Source: Amycolatopsis thailandensis
Lineage (GTDB): Bacteria > Actinomycetota > Actinomycetes > Mycobacteriales > Pseudonocardiaceae
Assembly (NCBI RefSeq): GCF_002234405.1
Contig: NZ_NMQT01000002.1
Coordinates: 1 to 64,000 of the forward strand
Reading direction: 5' to 3'
DNA length: 64,000 nt
Part shown: piece by piece, positions 7,923 to 16,057 of the stretch
Layout of the letters: the number at the start of each line of letters is the position of its first letter
How positions within the stretch are numbered: position 1 is the stretch's first letter
Made by a program: the position numbers and the translations under genes
The notes under the pieces: model-generated
The model's database searches: none
Told to the model about the DNA's origin: nothing
Seen by the model: the letters and a program-made list of their open reading frames with translations, nothing else

Positions 7923-8898
7923 ACTGCTCGACCAGGCTGCGCAGCTCGTCCGCGTCGAGCCACAGGTCGTTGGTGTCCGAGCGGTACGCGAAGTTCTCCG
8001 GCACGGCTTCGCCGTCCGACGGCGGTTCGTAGCCCCAGCCCGCGATATGCGGTTGGACGACGTACCGGTCGCTCAAGCGCACGGTCCGGCGGGCGTCGTC
8101 GGGGGCGATCATCTCTTCGTGCAGCTTCTCTCCGGGCCGGATGCCGACCTCGTGCATCGGCGAACCGGGCGCGATGGCCTGCGCGAGCTCCACCAGCCGC
8201 ATGCTGGGGATCCGCGGCACGTAGAGCTCGCCGCCGTTCATCTGGTCGAAGGAGTCGACCACGAACTGCACGGCCTGCGGGAGCGTGATCCAGAAGCGGG
8301 TCATCTCCTTGTGCGTGATCGGCAGTGACTCACCCTTGGCCGCGAGCGCGCGGAAGAACGGGATCACGCTGCCGCGCGAGCCCATCACGTTGCCGTAGCG
8401 GACCACGGAGAACCTGGTCGGATGTGTCGCGGCGTAGTGGTTCGCGCTGATGAACATCCGGTCGGCGCACAGTTTCGTGGCGCCGTAGAGGTTGATCGGG
8501 CTGGACGCCTTGTCCGTGGAAAGCGCGACGACCTTCTTCACACCCGTGTCGATCGCGGCCTCGATGACGTTCTGCGAACCGACGACGTTGGTCTGCACGA
8601 ATTCGAACGGGTTGTACTCGCCCGTGTCGACCTGTTTGAGGGCGGCGGCGTGCACCACGTAGTCGACGCCGTGCATCGCGCGCTCGAGGCGGCGGCGGTC
8701 CCGGATGTCGCCGATGAACCAGCGCAGCCTCGGGTCGTCGCCGAACTGCTGGCGCGCTTCGTACTGCTTGAGCTCGTCGCGGGAGAGCACGACCAACCGT
8801 CGCGGGTTCAGCTCGGCCAGGGCGTAGGTGATGAACGCCTTGCCGAACGAACCGGTCCCGCCGGTGAGCAGGATGCTGGAGCCATCCAGCTCGGACAT
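7915..8898 (-). CDS. pseB: UDP-GlcNAc 4,6-dehydratase (inverting) PseB
   Basis: 327-residue extended SDR from ATG 8898, chosen because GGAGG lies 6-7 bases upstream. PseB converts UDP-GlcNAc to UDP-2-acetamido-2,6-dideoxy-arabino-hexos-4-ulose, the first committed step. Seen: NAD motif TGGTGSFG near residue 13, SRDELKQYEARQQF, HAAALKQVDTGEYNP, STDKASSPINLYGATK with the inverting-dehydratase pattern in place of a classic YxxxK, and the C-terminal PGEKLHEEM. These point to PseB/FlaA1 rather than a retaining RmlB-type enzyme. Only about 50 bases separate it from divergent pseF, so that gap must hold back-to-back promoters. Confidence 0.9.
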   Translation of the reverse strand: MSELDGSSILLTGGTGSFGKAFITYALAELNPRRLVVLSRDELKQYEARQQFGDDPRLRWFIGDIRDRRRLERAMHGVDYVVHAAALKQVDTGEYNPFEFVQTNVVGSQNVIEAAIDTGVKKVVALSTDKASSPINLYGATKLCADRMFISANHYAATHPTRFSVVRYGNVMGSRGSVIPFFRALAAKGESLPITHKEMTRFWITLPQAVQFVVDSFDQMNGGELYVPRIPSMRLVELAQAIAPGSPMHEVGIRPGEKLHEEMIAPDDARRTVRLSDRYVVQPHIAGWGYEPPSDGEAVPENFAYRSDTNDLWLDADELRSLVEQYG

Positions 8899-8947
8899 CG
8901 TTGACCTCCGCGTTTCGGTGCTACTGCCGCAGGACATCATGTCACCC

Positions 8948-9694
8948 ATGGATCCAGACCCCGGGGCCCACGTGGTCAACGCCGTCATCCAGGCACGCGC
9001 GTCGTCGACCCGGCTGCCTGGCAAGGTGCTCCGCCCGCTGGCCGGCCGGAGTGTGCTCGGCTGGGTCGTCCGCGCCGCCGCGAGTTCGCCCGGAATCGAC
9101 AACGTCGTGGTCGCGACCTCGACCGAGGCCGATGACGACGCGGTGGCGGAGGAGGCCGCCCGGCACGGCGCCCTGGTCGCCAGGGGGCCGCTCGACGACG
9201 TCCTGGCGCGCTTCGCGGTGGCCGTCGAGTCGTACCCGGCCGACGCCGTGGTGCGGCTCACCGCCGACTGCCCGCTGCTGGACCCGGAGCTGATCGGGCA
9301 GCTCGTCACGCTGTGGCGGGCGACGCCGTCGCTGGACTACCTGAGCACGACCCTCGTGCGCACGCTGCCCCGAGGCTTCGACGCGGAACTCGTGCGCGCG
9401 GAAGTGCTGGCTGAGCAGGTCGAGACCGCCCGCGGCGCCGACCGGGAACACGTCACTTCGGGTATCTACTCGCGGCCGGAGACGTACTCGTGCTCCGGTG
9501 TCGTGGTCAGCCCACCCGCCGACGACCTCCGCGTGACCCTGGACACCGTCGAAGACTGGTCGGTCATCGAAGGCGTCGTGGCGGAACTGGGGGATCGCGT
9601 CGGAGACTGGCGTGAGGTGGCCGCGGTGCTGCGCTCTCGGCCCGAGCTCGCGACGCTCAATCGGCACGTCGAACAGAAGAAGGTGGCCCGGTGA
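8948..9694 (+). CDS. pseF: CMP-pseudaminic acid cytidylyltransferase, PseF/SpsF-like
   Basis: 248 residues from ATG 8948 (in-frame ATG at 8939 would add three). It activates pseudaminic acid with CTP to CMP-Pse, the glycosyl donor. Seen: VNAVIQARASSTRLPGKVLR, the SpsF-type version of the nucleotide-binding loop, VRLTADCPLLDPELIG with the metal-binding Asp, REHVTSGIY and DDLRVTLDTVEDW. It is an SpsF-like rather than NeuA-like cytidylyltransferase. Its stop overlaps the pseG GTG start (GTGA). Divergent from pseB. Confidence 0.82.
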   Translation: MDPDPGAHVVNAVIQARASSTRLPGKVLRPLAGRSVLGWVVRAAASSPGIDNVVVATSTEADDDAVAEEAARHGALVARGPLDDVLARFAVAVESYPADAVVRLTADCPLLDPELIGQLVTLWRATPSLDYLSTTLVRTLPRGFDAELVRAEVLAEQVETARGADREHVTSGIYSRPETYSCSGVVVSPPADDLRVTLDTVEDWSVIEGVVAELGDRVGDWREVAAVLRSRPELATLNRHVEQKKVAR

Positions 9695-10650
9695 CGAGGC
9701 TGGTGCTGCGGGCCGATGCCTCCGGGACGATCGGCGCGGGCCACGTCTCGCGCATGGTCGCCTACGCCGAACGCGCGGTCGCGCGGGGCTGGGAGGTCGT
9801 TTTTTCGGGCCGGGTGGACAACGCCGAATGGCTGGCCGCGCGGTTCGGCGAGCTGGCCGTGCCGGTGGTGCCGTCCGCGCCGTTCGACGGTTTCGACGTG
9901 GTGGTCGTCGATCACTACGGCCTCGGTGAGCTGCGCGAAGAAGTGAATCGCGCGGGAGCGCTGCTGGTGTCCGTCGAGGACGACGTGTTCGGCAGGCGCG
10001 CGGCGGACCTCGTCGTCGACTGTGGTTTCGCACCCGCGCCGCGGCCCGACGACGGCTCCGGCGAGTTGCTCAGGGGCGTGGCCTACGCGCCGATGCGAGA
10101 CGTCGTCCGGGCCGCGCGCGAAAAGCGCCACGGCCGCGAAGAGGCCGTGCGGCCGCACGTGACCGTGGTGCTCGGCGGCGGGACCGAATGGGCGAGCACG
10201 GTCAGCGCGCTGCTGTACGCGTTGCGCGACACGGGGCTGCCGTTCGTCGCCGACGTGCTCGTGCGCGGCGAACCTGTCGTACCTGAAGCGCTGCCCGGGC
10301 AGGAGTTCCGTGTTCAGCCGCCTGGCCCCGGCCTGCTCGACCTGCTGGTGGAGACGGACGTAGCGGTGAGCGCGGCCGGGGTCACGCTGCTGGAGCTGTG
10401 CTGTCTCGGTGTGCCTACGGGCGTAGTGAAGCTGGTCGACAATCAGGAGACGGGCTACCGGGGCGCGCTGGGCCTCGGGCTCGCGGCTGGGCTGGGGAGC
10501 GCGGCGGCTCTGGACGACGACGTCGTCGAGACGCTGCGGACGTTGTTGAGCGACGCGGAGACGCGGCGTCGGTTCTCGGAGACGGCGTCGTCCGTCGTGG
10601 ACGGCCGGGGTGTGGACCGCGTGCTGGACGCCATCGAGAGGCTTGGCTGA
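9691..10650 (+). CDS. pseG: UDP-2,4-diacetamido-2,4,6-trideoxy-altropyranose hydrolase PseG
   Basis: 319-residue GT-B-fold hydrolase that removes UDP to release the free sugar for PseI. Seen: LRADASGTIGAGHVSR, the PseG loop with catalytic His18, VVVVDHYGL, the UDP-binding region VTVVLGGGTEWAS and a C-terminal SAAGVTLLELCCLGVP matching the MurG/PseG donor-binding motif. GTG start within the pseF stop. With PseB, C, H, I and F this completes all six steps from UDP-GlcNAc to CMP-pseudaminic acid. Confidence 0.85.
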   Translation: MTRLVLRADASGTIGAGHVSRMVAYAERAVARGWEVVFSGRVDNAEWLAARFGELAVPVVPSAPFDGFDVVVVDHYGLGELREEVNRAGALLVSVEDDVFGRRAADLVVDCGFAPAPRPDDGSGELLRGVAYAPMRDVVRAAREKRHGREEAVRPHVTVVLGGGTEWASTVSALLYALRDTGLPFVADVLVRGEPVVPEALPGQEFRVQPPGPGLLDLLVETDVAVSAAGVTLLELCCLGVPTGVVKLVDNQETGYRGALGLGLAAGLGSAAALDDDVVETLRTLLSDAETRRRFSETASSVVDGRGVDRVLDAIERLG

Positions 10651-10654
10651 CGCC

Positions 10655-10845
10655 ATGGACATCAGTGCGGGTTTCGGCTCGAACTTCTGGCGGAGGTCGC
10701 CGAGGGAAGGAGCATCTTCGAGATCCGTCCCTTGCTGGCAGCGGAGCTCGAACGGGGCGTCTCACGGGAGAATCTGTATCAGGAGCTGCTCGAAGACGTC
10801 GCGGATCTGATGTCGGATTGGGTTCCGCCTGAACATCGCCTGTAG
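10655..10845 (+). pseudogene. frameshifted copy of the neighbouring small acidic protein
   Basis: ATG 10655 opens a short reading frame that, after about seven codons, must shift by one base to restore similarity. Restored residues read FRLELLAEVAEGRSI, RPLLAAELERGVS and ENLYQELLEDVADLMSDW, ending at TAG 10843. This lines up over its length with the intact 79-residue protein at 10901 (shared RPLL, ELER, LYQELL and an M-T/S-D/E-W end). A missing C after TTC near 10676 explains it; a sequencing error is the alternative. Tandem duplication followed by decay is my reading. Confidence 0.6.
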
Positions 10846-10900
10846 CGGCGGACGGTAGAGGTGTGGACCGCGTGGAAAACGCTCGTCGCGAAGGGACGCC

Positions 10901-11140
10901 ATGACTGTGAGCAAGGACTTCCGAGAGCGGCTGATGGAGATCATCGCGGAAAAGCACTACGACAAGTGCCGTCCGCTGCTCATCGAGGAACTCGAGCGGA
11001 CTCCTCATGAGGAGCTGTATCAAGAGCTCCTTGACCTCATGAAGTCCCTCCGCGACGAGGGACGAGACCACGATGAAGAAGACGTTGCCGAGGTCGCCGA
11101 GCTGATGACGGAATGGGCTCACCCGGAGTACCGGGTTTGA
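10901..11140 (+). CDS. small acidic helical protein, unknown function
   Basis: 79 residues, strongly acidic at the C-terminal half (DEGRDHDEEDVAEVAELM) and apparently all helical. No signal peptide, membrane helix or catalytic motif. A broken tandem copy lies directly upstream at 10655-10845. Size, charge and duplication resemble small immunity or antitoxin-like proteins, but there is no adjacent toxin and I do not recognise a family. It follows pseG by 250 bases and probably has its own promoter. Confidence 0.6.
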   Translation: MTVSKDFRERLMEIIAEKHYDKCRPLLIEELERTPHEELYQELLDLMKSLRDEGRDHDEEDVAEVAELMTEWAHPEYRV

Positions 11141-11270
11141 CTCCTTTTCGGACTCGCGGCACGGCGAACTCGTCTTCGCGGATCTACGCCGCACCCGCTC
11201 CTGCCTGGGGCGCCGAGCCGCCGAAGTCCACTGTGCCCACCGGGGTGCCGTGTTCCGGGCAGGGGGCGGA

Positions 11271-11325
11271 TGTCATGAAAGGGTCGTTCAGGACGAAAAA
11301 CGTCCTGAACGACCCTTTCATGACA
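11271..11325. repeat. long intergenic hairpin (family member 2)
   Basis: Perfect 25-bp inverted repeat, arms 11271-11295 and 11301-11325, with loop AAAAA. The outer arm reads TGTCATGAAAGGGTCG. It lies 17 bases past the bpa stop (minus strand) and 130 past the small acidic gene (plus strand), so it could act as a bidirectional terminator, but no long T-run follows. Confidence 0.85.
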
Positions 11326-11341
11326 CTCGGGATAGCGCGTG

Positions 11342-11944
11342 TCAGAGGTACTGGCCCGGCCCGTGAGCGTCGCCGCCCGCACCGTGGCCGCCCAACGCGC
11401 CACCAGCGGAAGGACCGGCCGGGAGCCCCCGCCGCATCTGCTCCAGCTGCACCCGCGCGGCCATCTGCTGCGCGAACAACGCGGTCTGGATGCCGCTGAA
11501 CAGCCCTTCCAGCCAGCCGACCAGCTGGGCCTGCGCGATCCGCAGCTCGGCATCGGACGGCGTCGAGTTCTCGGTGAACGGCCGCACCAGCCGCTCCAGC
11601 TCGTTCTGGAGCTCCGGTGCCAGCGCCTGCTCCAGCTCCCGGATCGAGGTCTGGTGGATCTCGCGCACGCGCGTGCGGCTGGCGTCGTCCAGCGGCGCGG
11701 CGCGGACCTCCTCCAGCAGCTGCTTGATCATCGTGCCGATCCGCATCACCTTGGCGGGCTCTTCGACGAGGTCGCCGAGCGATTCCTCCTGCGCCCCCTC
11801 GCCGGAGTCGGAACCGGAGGCGAGCCGGGCGGTGCCGACCGGGACGCCGTCGGGCCCGACGACCACCACGTGGGGTGAGGAGTCCCCGCCGCCGTCACCG
11901 GGGGTGTTCGATTCGCGGGAAACTGGGTCGGTCATGTGCTCCAT
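11342..11944 (-). CDS. bpa: bacterial proteasome activator Bpa (DUF2587)
   Basis: 200-residue homologue of Bpa/PafE, an ATP-independent ring that opens the actinobacterial 20S proteasome gate and feeds it unfolded proteins. Seen: a disordered acidic N-terminus, a long central helical region (LVEEPAKVMRIGTMIKQLL, IHQTSIRELEQAL, AQLVGWLEGLFSGIQTALF) and a glycine-rich tail ending GQYL, the terminal motif that docks on the proteasome alpha ring. Start may be ATG 11944 or 11935. In M. tuberculosis bpa (Rv3780) adjoins wzt/glfT1; here the pse block lies between them. Confidence 0.9.
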   Translation of the reverse strand: MEHMTDPVSRESNTPGDGGGDSSPHVVVVGPDGVPVGTARLASGSDSGEGAQEESLGDLVEEPAKVMRIGTMIKQLLEEVRAAPLDDASRTRVREIHQTSIRELEQALAPELQNELERLVRPFTENSTPSDAELRIAQAQLVGWLEGLFSGIQTALFAQQMAARVQLEQMRRGLPAGPSAGGALGGHGAGGDAHGPGQYL

Positions 11945-12079
11945 CCTGGCCTACGTCGGGCACGAAGCGCAGTGTGGTTTTCGGCGCCGTCTCCGAGCGT
12001 AGCGGGAATCGTCGCACCGCGTGGTCGGCTGGCCAACCCCGGGTAAAGCGCCAAACCGCACGTCCGTACGGTGTCCCCC

Positions 12080-13279
12080 ATGGCGTTCGACGTCGCTCGT
12101 ATCCGTGGGTTGTTTCCCGCGCTGGGTGACGGCTGGATTCACTTCGACGGCGCCGCCGGAATGCTCGTACCTGAACAGGTCGCTTCGGCCGTATCCACGG
12201 CCATGCGCGCTCCGGTGTCCGGGCCGGGTGGAGCGTTTCCGGCCTCCCAGCGTGCGGAAAGCATTGTCACGGCCGCTCGCCGGGCGGTCGCCGACCTGGT
12301 CGGCGCCGACCCGGCCGGAGTCGTGCTCGGACCCAACGCGCCCGACCTCATCCGCCGTCTCGTCGACGCGATGGCCGACCGCTGGACGATCGGCGACGAG
12401 GTCGTCGTGTCCAGGTTGGACGAAGAGGCCAACCTCGCGCCGTGGCGCCGCGCCGCGAAACGCGTCGGCGCGGTCGTGCGCTGGGGCGAGATCGACATCG
12501 AGACCTGCGAGCTGCCCGCCTGGCAGTACGAGAACCTCGTCTCCGCGCGCACCAAGGCCGTCGCGGTCACGCTCGCGTCCGGTTCGGTCGGCACTCGGCC
12601 CGACGTCCCGACGGTGATCGAGTTCGCCAAACGCGTCGGCGCGCTGGTCGTCGTCGACGCGACGTACGCGGCGCCGTTCGTGCCGCTGGACCTCAACGCG
12701 CTCGGCGCTGACGTGATGGTGGTTTCGGCGCAGGCCTGGGGCGGGCCGTCGGTGGGGGCGCTGGTCTTCCGCGATCCCGAACTACTCGAACGCCTGCCGT
12801 CGGTCTCGCTCGACCCGGCCGCGCGCGGCCCGGCCCGGATGGAACTGGGCCCGCACGCGTACCCGCTGCTCGCCGGGCTGATCGCGTCGATCGACTATCT
12901 GGCCGGTTTGGACGACGCGGCGATCGGCTCGCGGCGCGAGAAGCTGGTGACGTCGCTGGGCTCGGCGAAGTCGTACCACGCGGGACTGCTGGCGCAACTG
13001 TCCACGGAGCTGCGTTCGCTGCGGCACGTGATGGTCATCGGCGACGCCATGCGCCGGATCCCCGCGCTGGCCTTCGCCGTCGCGGGCAAGAAGTCGCCCG
13101 AGGTCGCGGAGTATCTCGCGTCCCAGGGGCTTTGCGCCTTCGCCGACGACGGCACGAGCGGGGTCTTCGGCTCGCTCGGCGCCGCCGAAGTCGGCGGCGC
13201 CGTCCGCATCGGACTCGCGCATTACTCGAACGTCTTCGAGGTCAATCAGCTCGTCCGGGTGCTGGAAGAGATCCGCTAG
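12080..13279 (+). CDS. NifS/SufS-like class V aminotransferase lacking the PLP lysine
   Basis: 399 residues from ATG 12080 (GTG 12071 also in frame). Overall it follows cysteine desulfurase-like class V enzymes: IHFDGAAGMLVPEQV, SRLDEEANLAPW, VVVDATYAAPF with the PLP-ring Asp D193. However, the position of the Schiff-base lysine is alanine: SAQAWGGPSVG (A219) where the family has S-A-H-K-x-x-G-P. The histidine in the E-H-x-A-N-x-x-P-W segment is also replaced. It should therefore not act as a normal PLP enzyme. Related to Rv3778c, near bpa in mycobacteria (from memory). Converges on and overlaps the oxidoreductase gene by 4 bp. Confidence 0.75.
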   Translation: MAFDVARIRGLFPALGDGWIHFDGAAGMLVPEQVASAVSTAMRAPVSGPGGAFPASQRAESIVTAARRAVADLVGADPAGVVLGPNAPDLIRRLVDAMADRWTIGDEVVVSRLDEEANLAPWRRAAKRVGAVVRWGEIDIETCELPAWQYENLVSARTKAVAVTLASGSVGTRPDVPTVIEFAKRVGALVVVDATYAAPFVPLDLNALGADVMVVSAQAWGGPSVGALVFRDPELLERLPSVSLDPAARGPARMELGPHAYPLLAGLIASIDYLAGLDDAAIGSRREKLVTSLGSAKSYHAGLLAQLSTELRSLRHVMVIGDAMRRIPALAFAVAGKKSPEVAEYLASQGLCAFADDGTSGVFGSLGAAEVGGAVRIGLAHYSNVFEVNQLVRVLEEIR

Positions 13280-14253
13280 CCCTTGGCGGCGAGGAGAACC
13301 TTGCCGAAGACCGTGCCTTCCTCCAGCGCGCGGTGCGCCGAAGCGGCCTCGGCCATCGCGACGACCTGACCGACGATCGGCTTGACCGAACCCTGCTCGA
13401 CCAACGGCCACAGCCGCTCGCGGACGTCGGCGACGATCGCCGCCTTCTGGTCCAGCGGCCGCGACCGCAGGCCGGCGCCGAACACGCTCGCGCGTTTGCC
13501 CATCAGCTTGCCGAGGTTGAGCTCGCCCTTGACCCCGCCCATCATGCCGATGACCACGAGCCTGCCGTCCATGGCCAGCGCGTCGATGTTGCGATCGAGG
13601 TACTTGGCGCCGATGTTGTCGAGGACGACGTTCGCGCCGCCGGTCTCGGCGCGCAGGACCTCGACGAAGTCCTGCTTCTTGTAGTTGATCGCGAGGTCGG
13701 CGCCGAGCTGGCGGCAGCTCTCCAGCCGCTCGTCCGAACCCGCGGTCACCGCCACCGTCGCGCCGAGCGCCTTGGCGACCTGGATCGCGTGCGTGCCGAT
13801 CCCGCCGGCGCCACCGTGGACGAGCAGGACCTCACCCTCGGACAGACCGGCGTGCATGACGACATTCGCCCAAACCGTGCACGCGACTTCGGGCAGTCCG
13901 GCGGCCGCGAGCAATTCGACTTCGGCGGGCAGCGGAAGCAGTTGTCTGGCCGGGACGGCGACCTTTTCCCCGTAGCCGCCACCGGCGAGCAAAGCACAAA
14001 CCTCGTCGCCGATTCGCCATCCTTCGACGCCTTCGCCGATTTCGGCGATCGTGCCCGAACATTCGAGCCCGAGAATGTCGCTCGCACCCGGCGGAGGCGG
14101 ATAGTTTCCCTGGCGTTGCAGCAGGTCAGCCCGGTTGACCGCACTCGCGGCGACCTCGATGACGACTTCGCCTTCACCCGCCACCGGATCCGGGACCTCG
14201 GTCCATTCGAGAACATCGGGATCGCCGGGCTCACGGATGGTGATCGCGTACAT
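13276..14253 (-). CDS. NAD(P)H-quinone oxidoreductase (zinc-free MDR family)
   Basis: 325 residues from ATG 14253; a -10-like TATAGG sits about 10 bases upstream, so the mRNA may be leaderless. Medium-chain reductase of the QOR/PIG3 type. Seen: N-terminal GroES-like domain (VNRADLLQRQGNYPPPPG), the nucleotide-binding HGGAGGIGTHAIQVAKALGA, and FGKVLL at the end. Zinc ligands of alcohol dehydrogenases are absent. Likely reduces quinones or enones with NADPH. Matches the Rv3777 position in the conserved mycobacterial neighbourhood. Confidence 0.85.
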   Translation of the reverse strand: MYAITIREPGDPDVLEWTEVPDPVAGEGEVVIEVAASAVNRADLLQRQGNYPPPPGASDILGLECSGTIAEIGEGVEGWRIGDEVCALLAGGGYGEKVAVPARQLLPLPAEVELLAAAGLPEVACTVWANVVMHAGLSEGEVLLVHGGAGGIGTHAIQVAKALGATVAVTAGSDERLESCRQLGADLAINYKKQDFVEVLRAETGGANVVLDNIGAKYLDRNIDALAMDGRLVVIGMMGGVKGELNLGKLMGKRASVFGAGLRSRPLDQKAAIVADVRERLWPLVEQGSVKPIVGQVVAMAEAASAHRALEEGTVFGKVLLAAKG

Positions 14254-14333
14254 ACAGGCGACCCTATAACGGTGAAGGTAAGTCCGCCGAACGTCGGTTG
14301 ACCTATGACGTAAACCACACAAAGGTGACGCCC

Positions 14334-15881
14334 ATGTCATATTCGCGAAGAAGCATTGTTCCCTCGATCGTGGTGATGGCCACCGCCGCGCTCACGGTCG
14401 GAATGGCTCCCGCTGCGACGGCCGCGCCGAAGCTCGACGGCCCCGCTCTGGCCAAGCAGCTCGTCAACAAGGTCGACGTGAACAACGTCAACCGGCACCT
14501 GATCGCGTTGCAGCGGATCTCGGACGCCAACGGTGGCCGCCGCGCCGCCAGCACCGAGGGCCACAAGAAGTCCGCCGAGTACGTCGCCACGAAGCTGGAG
14601 CAGGCGGGCTTCACGGTCACGCGCCAGGAGTTCCCGTTCACCTACGCGGAGACTCTCGCGGAGAAGCTGACGGTCGCGGGCGCCGACGTCCCGATCATCA
14701 TCATGTCCTACAGCCCGTCGACGCCCGCCGGGGGAATCACCGCCCCGCTCGCGGTGGTCCCGGTCGACGACACCAGCGGCTGCGAGGCCGCCGACTACGC
14801 CGGTGGGGTCACCGGCAAGATCGCGCTGATCCAGCGCGGTGGCTGCTCCTTCGCGCAGAAGCAGGCGACCGCCGCCGCGGCGGGCGCCGTGGGCGCGATC
14901 GTCTACAACAACGTCCCGGGCCCGGTCAACGGCACCCTGGGCGACCCGGCCGCGGGCAAGATCCCGACCGGTGGCATCACCCAGGCCGACGGCCAGGCGC
15001 TCGCCGGCAAGGCCGGCGCTTCGGTCACCCTCGACCTGCGTGCCTTCCAGGAGGCGCGCACCAGCTACAACGTCATCGCCGAGACCAAGACCGGTCGCAA
15101 GGACAACGTCGTGATGCTCGGCTCGCACCTCGACAGCGTCACCGAGGGCCCCGGCATCAACGACAACGGCTCCGGTTCGGCCGCGCTGCTGGAGACCGCG
15201 CTCCAGCTGGGCAGCAAGCCCAAGGCCAACAACGCCGTCCGCTTCGGCTGGTGGAGCGCCGAGGAGTTCGGGCTCGTCGGCTCGACGTACTACGTCAACT
15301 CGCTGAGCTTCGAGCAGCAGCTCGACATCGCGCTCTACTACAACTACGACATGATCGGCTCGCCGAACGCGGCGTACTTCGCCTACGACGGCGACAACTC
15401 CGACGGTGAAGGCGCGGGCGCCGGCCCGTACGGTTCCGCGCAGCTCGAGAAGACCCTCGTCGACTACCTCCAGGACGGCAAGGGTGTCCCGGTCGAGGGC
15501 ACGGACTTCACCGGTCGTTCCGACTACGGCCAGTTCATCGCGGTCGGCATCCCGGCCGGTGGCCTGTTCACCGGCGCCGAAGGCGTGAAGACCGCGGCTC
15601 AGGCCGCCAAGTGGGGCGGTAGCGCCAACGTTCCTTACGACAAGTGCTACCACCAGGCCTGCGACAACCTCGGCAACATCGACCGCGTCGCGCTCGAACG
15701 CAACTCCGACGCCGTCGCCTGGGCGCTGGGCGTGTACGCGACCAGCACCGAGAACATCAACGGTGTCCCGGGTGGCAAGGCCGCGAAGGCCAAGGCCGTT
15801 CGCGCGGCTGAGCGGTCCAAGCAGAAGAGCATGAAGGCGTCCATCCACGCTGACGACCACCACGGCGCTGTCGCCGCGTAA
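14334..15881 (+). CDS. secreted M28 zinc aminopeptidase with PA domain
   Basis: 515 residues from ATG 14334, with AAAGGTGA upstream as ribosome-binding site. Seen: Sec signal peptide (RRSIVPSIVVMATAALTVG, AxA cleavage near residue 30), a protease-associated domain at about 130-230 (GKIALIQRGGCSFAQK), then the M28 catalytic domain with zinc ligands in GSHLDSV, GINDNGSGSAA, SAEEFGLVGS, YNYDMIG and CYHQACD. Similar to the Streptomyces griseus leucine aminopeptidase family with an added PA domain. Secreted exopeptidase for peptide scavenging. The C-terminal 40 residues are Lys/Ala-rich without a known fold. Confidence 0.9.
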   Translation: MSYSRRSIVPSIVVMATAALTVGMAPAATAAPKLDGPALAKQLVNKVDVNNVNRHLIALQRISDANGGRRAASTEGHKKSAEYVATKLEQAGFTVTRQEFPFTYAETLAEKLTVAGADVPIIIMSYSPSTPAGGITAPLAVVPVDDTSGCEAADYAGGVTGKIALIQRGGCSFAQKQATAAAAGAVGAIVYNNVPGPVNGTLGDPAAGKIPTGGITQADGQALAGKAGASVTLDLRAFQEARTSYNVIAETKTGRKDNVVMLGSHLDSVTEGPGINDNGSGSAALLETALQLGSKPKANNAVRFGWWSAEEFGLVGSTYYVNSLSFEQQLDIALYYNYDMIGSPNAAYFAYDGDNSDGEGAGAGPYGSAQLEKTLVDYLQDGKGVPVEGTDFTGRSDYGQFIAVGIPAGGLFTGAEGVKTAAQAAKWGGSANVPYDKCYHQACDNLGNIDRVALERNSDAVAWALGVYATSTENINGVPGGKAAKAKAVRAAERSKQKSMKASIHADDHHGAVAA

Positions 15882-15891
15882 TTCAGTTCCA

Positions 15892-15948
15892 AGTACATGA
15901 AGGCCCCCTTCCTTGCGCTAGACGCAAGGAAGGGGGCCTTCATGTACT
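15892..15948. repeat. long intergenic hairpin (family member 3)
   Basis: Perfect 26-bp inverted repeat, arms 15892-15917 and 15923-15948, loop CTAGA. It lies 10 bases after the M28 peptidase stop and probably ends that transcript. It is followed within 25 bases by the 21-nt repeat tract at 15970. Confidence 0.85.
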
Positions 15949-15969
15949 CCGGGGAGGGCGGCGGCGAGT

Positions 15970-16018
15970 CACGTGTTCAAGCACGCGAGTTACGTCTTGA
16001 AGCACGCGAGTTACGCCT
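15970..16018. repeat. 21-nt CACGCG repeat tract 1
   Basis: A partial unit (CACGTGTTCAAG) is followed by CACGCGAGTTACGTCTT plus GAAG and then CACGCGAGTTACGCCTT, spaced exactly 21 bases (15982, 16003). The same period and consensus recur at 42549 and 44947. No gene is predicted across it. Confidence 0.7.
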
Positions 16019-16057
16019 TCGCCCCCGGCGAGCGGGCCCACGCGGTACCGGAGCGGC

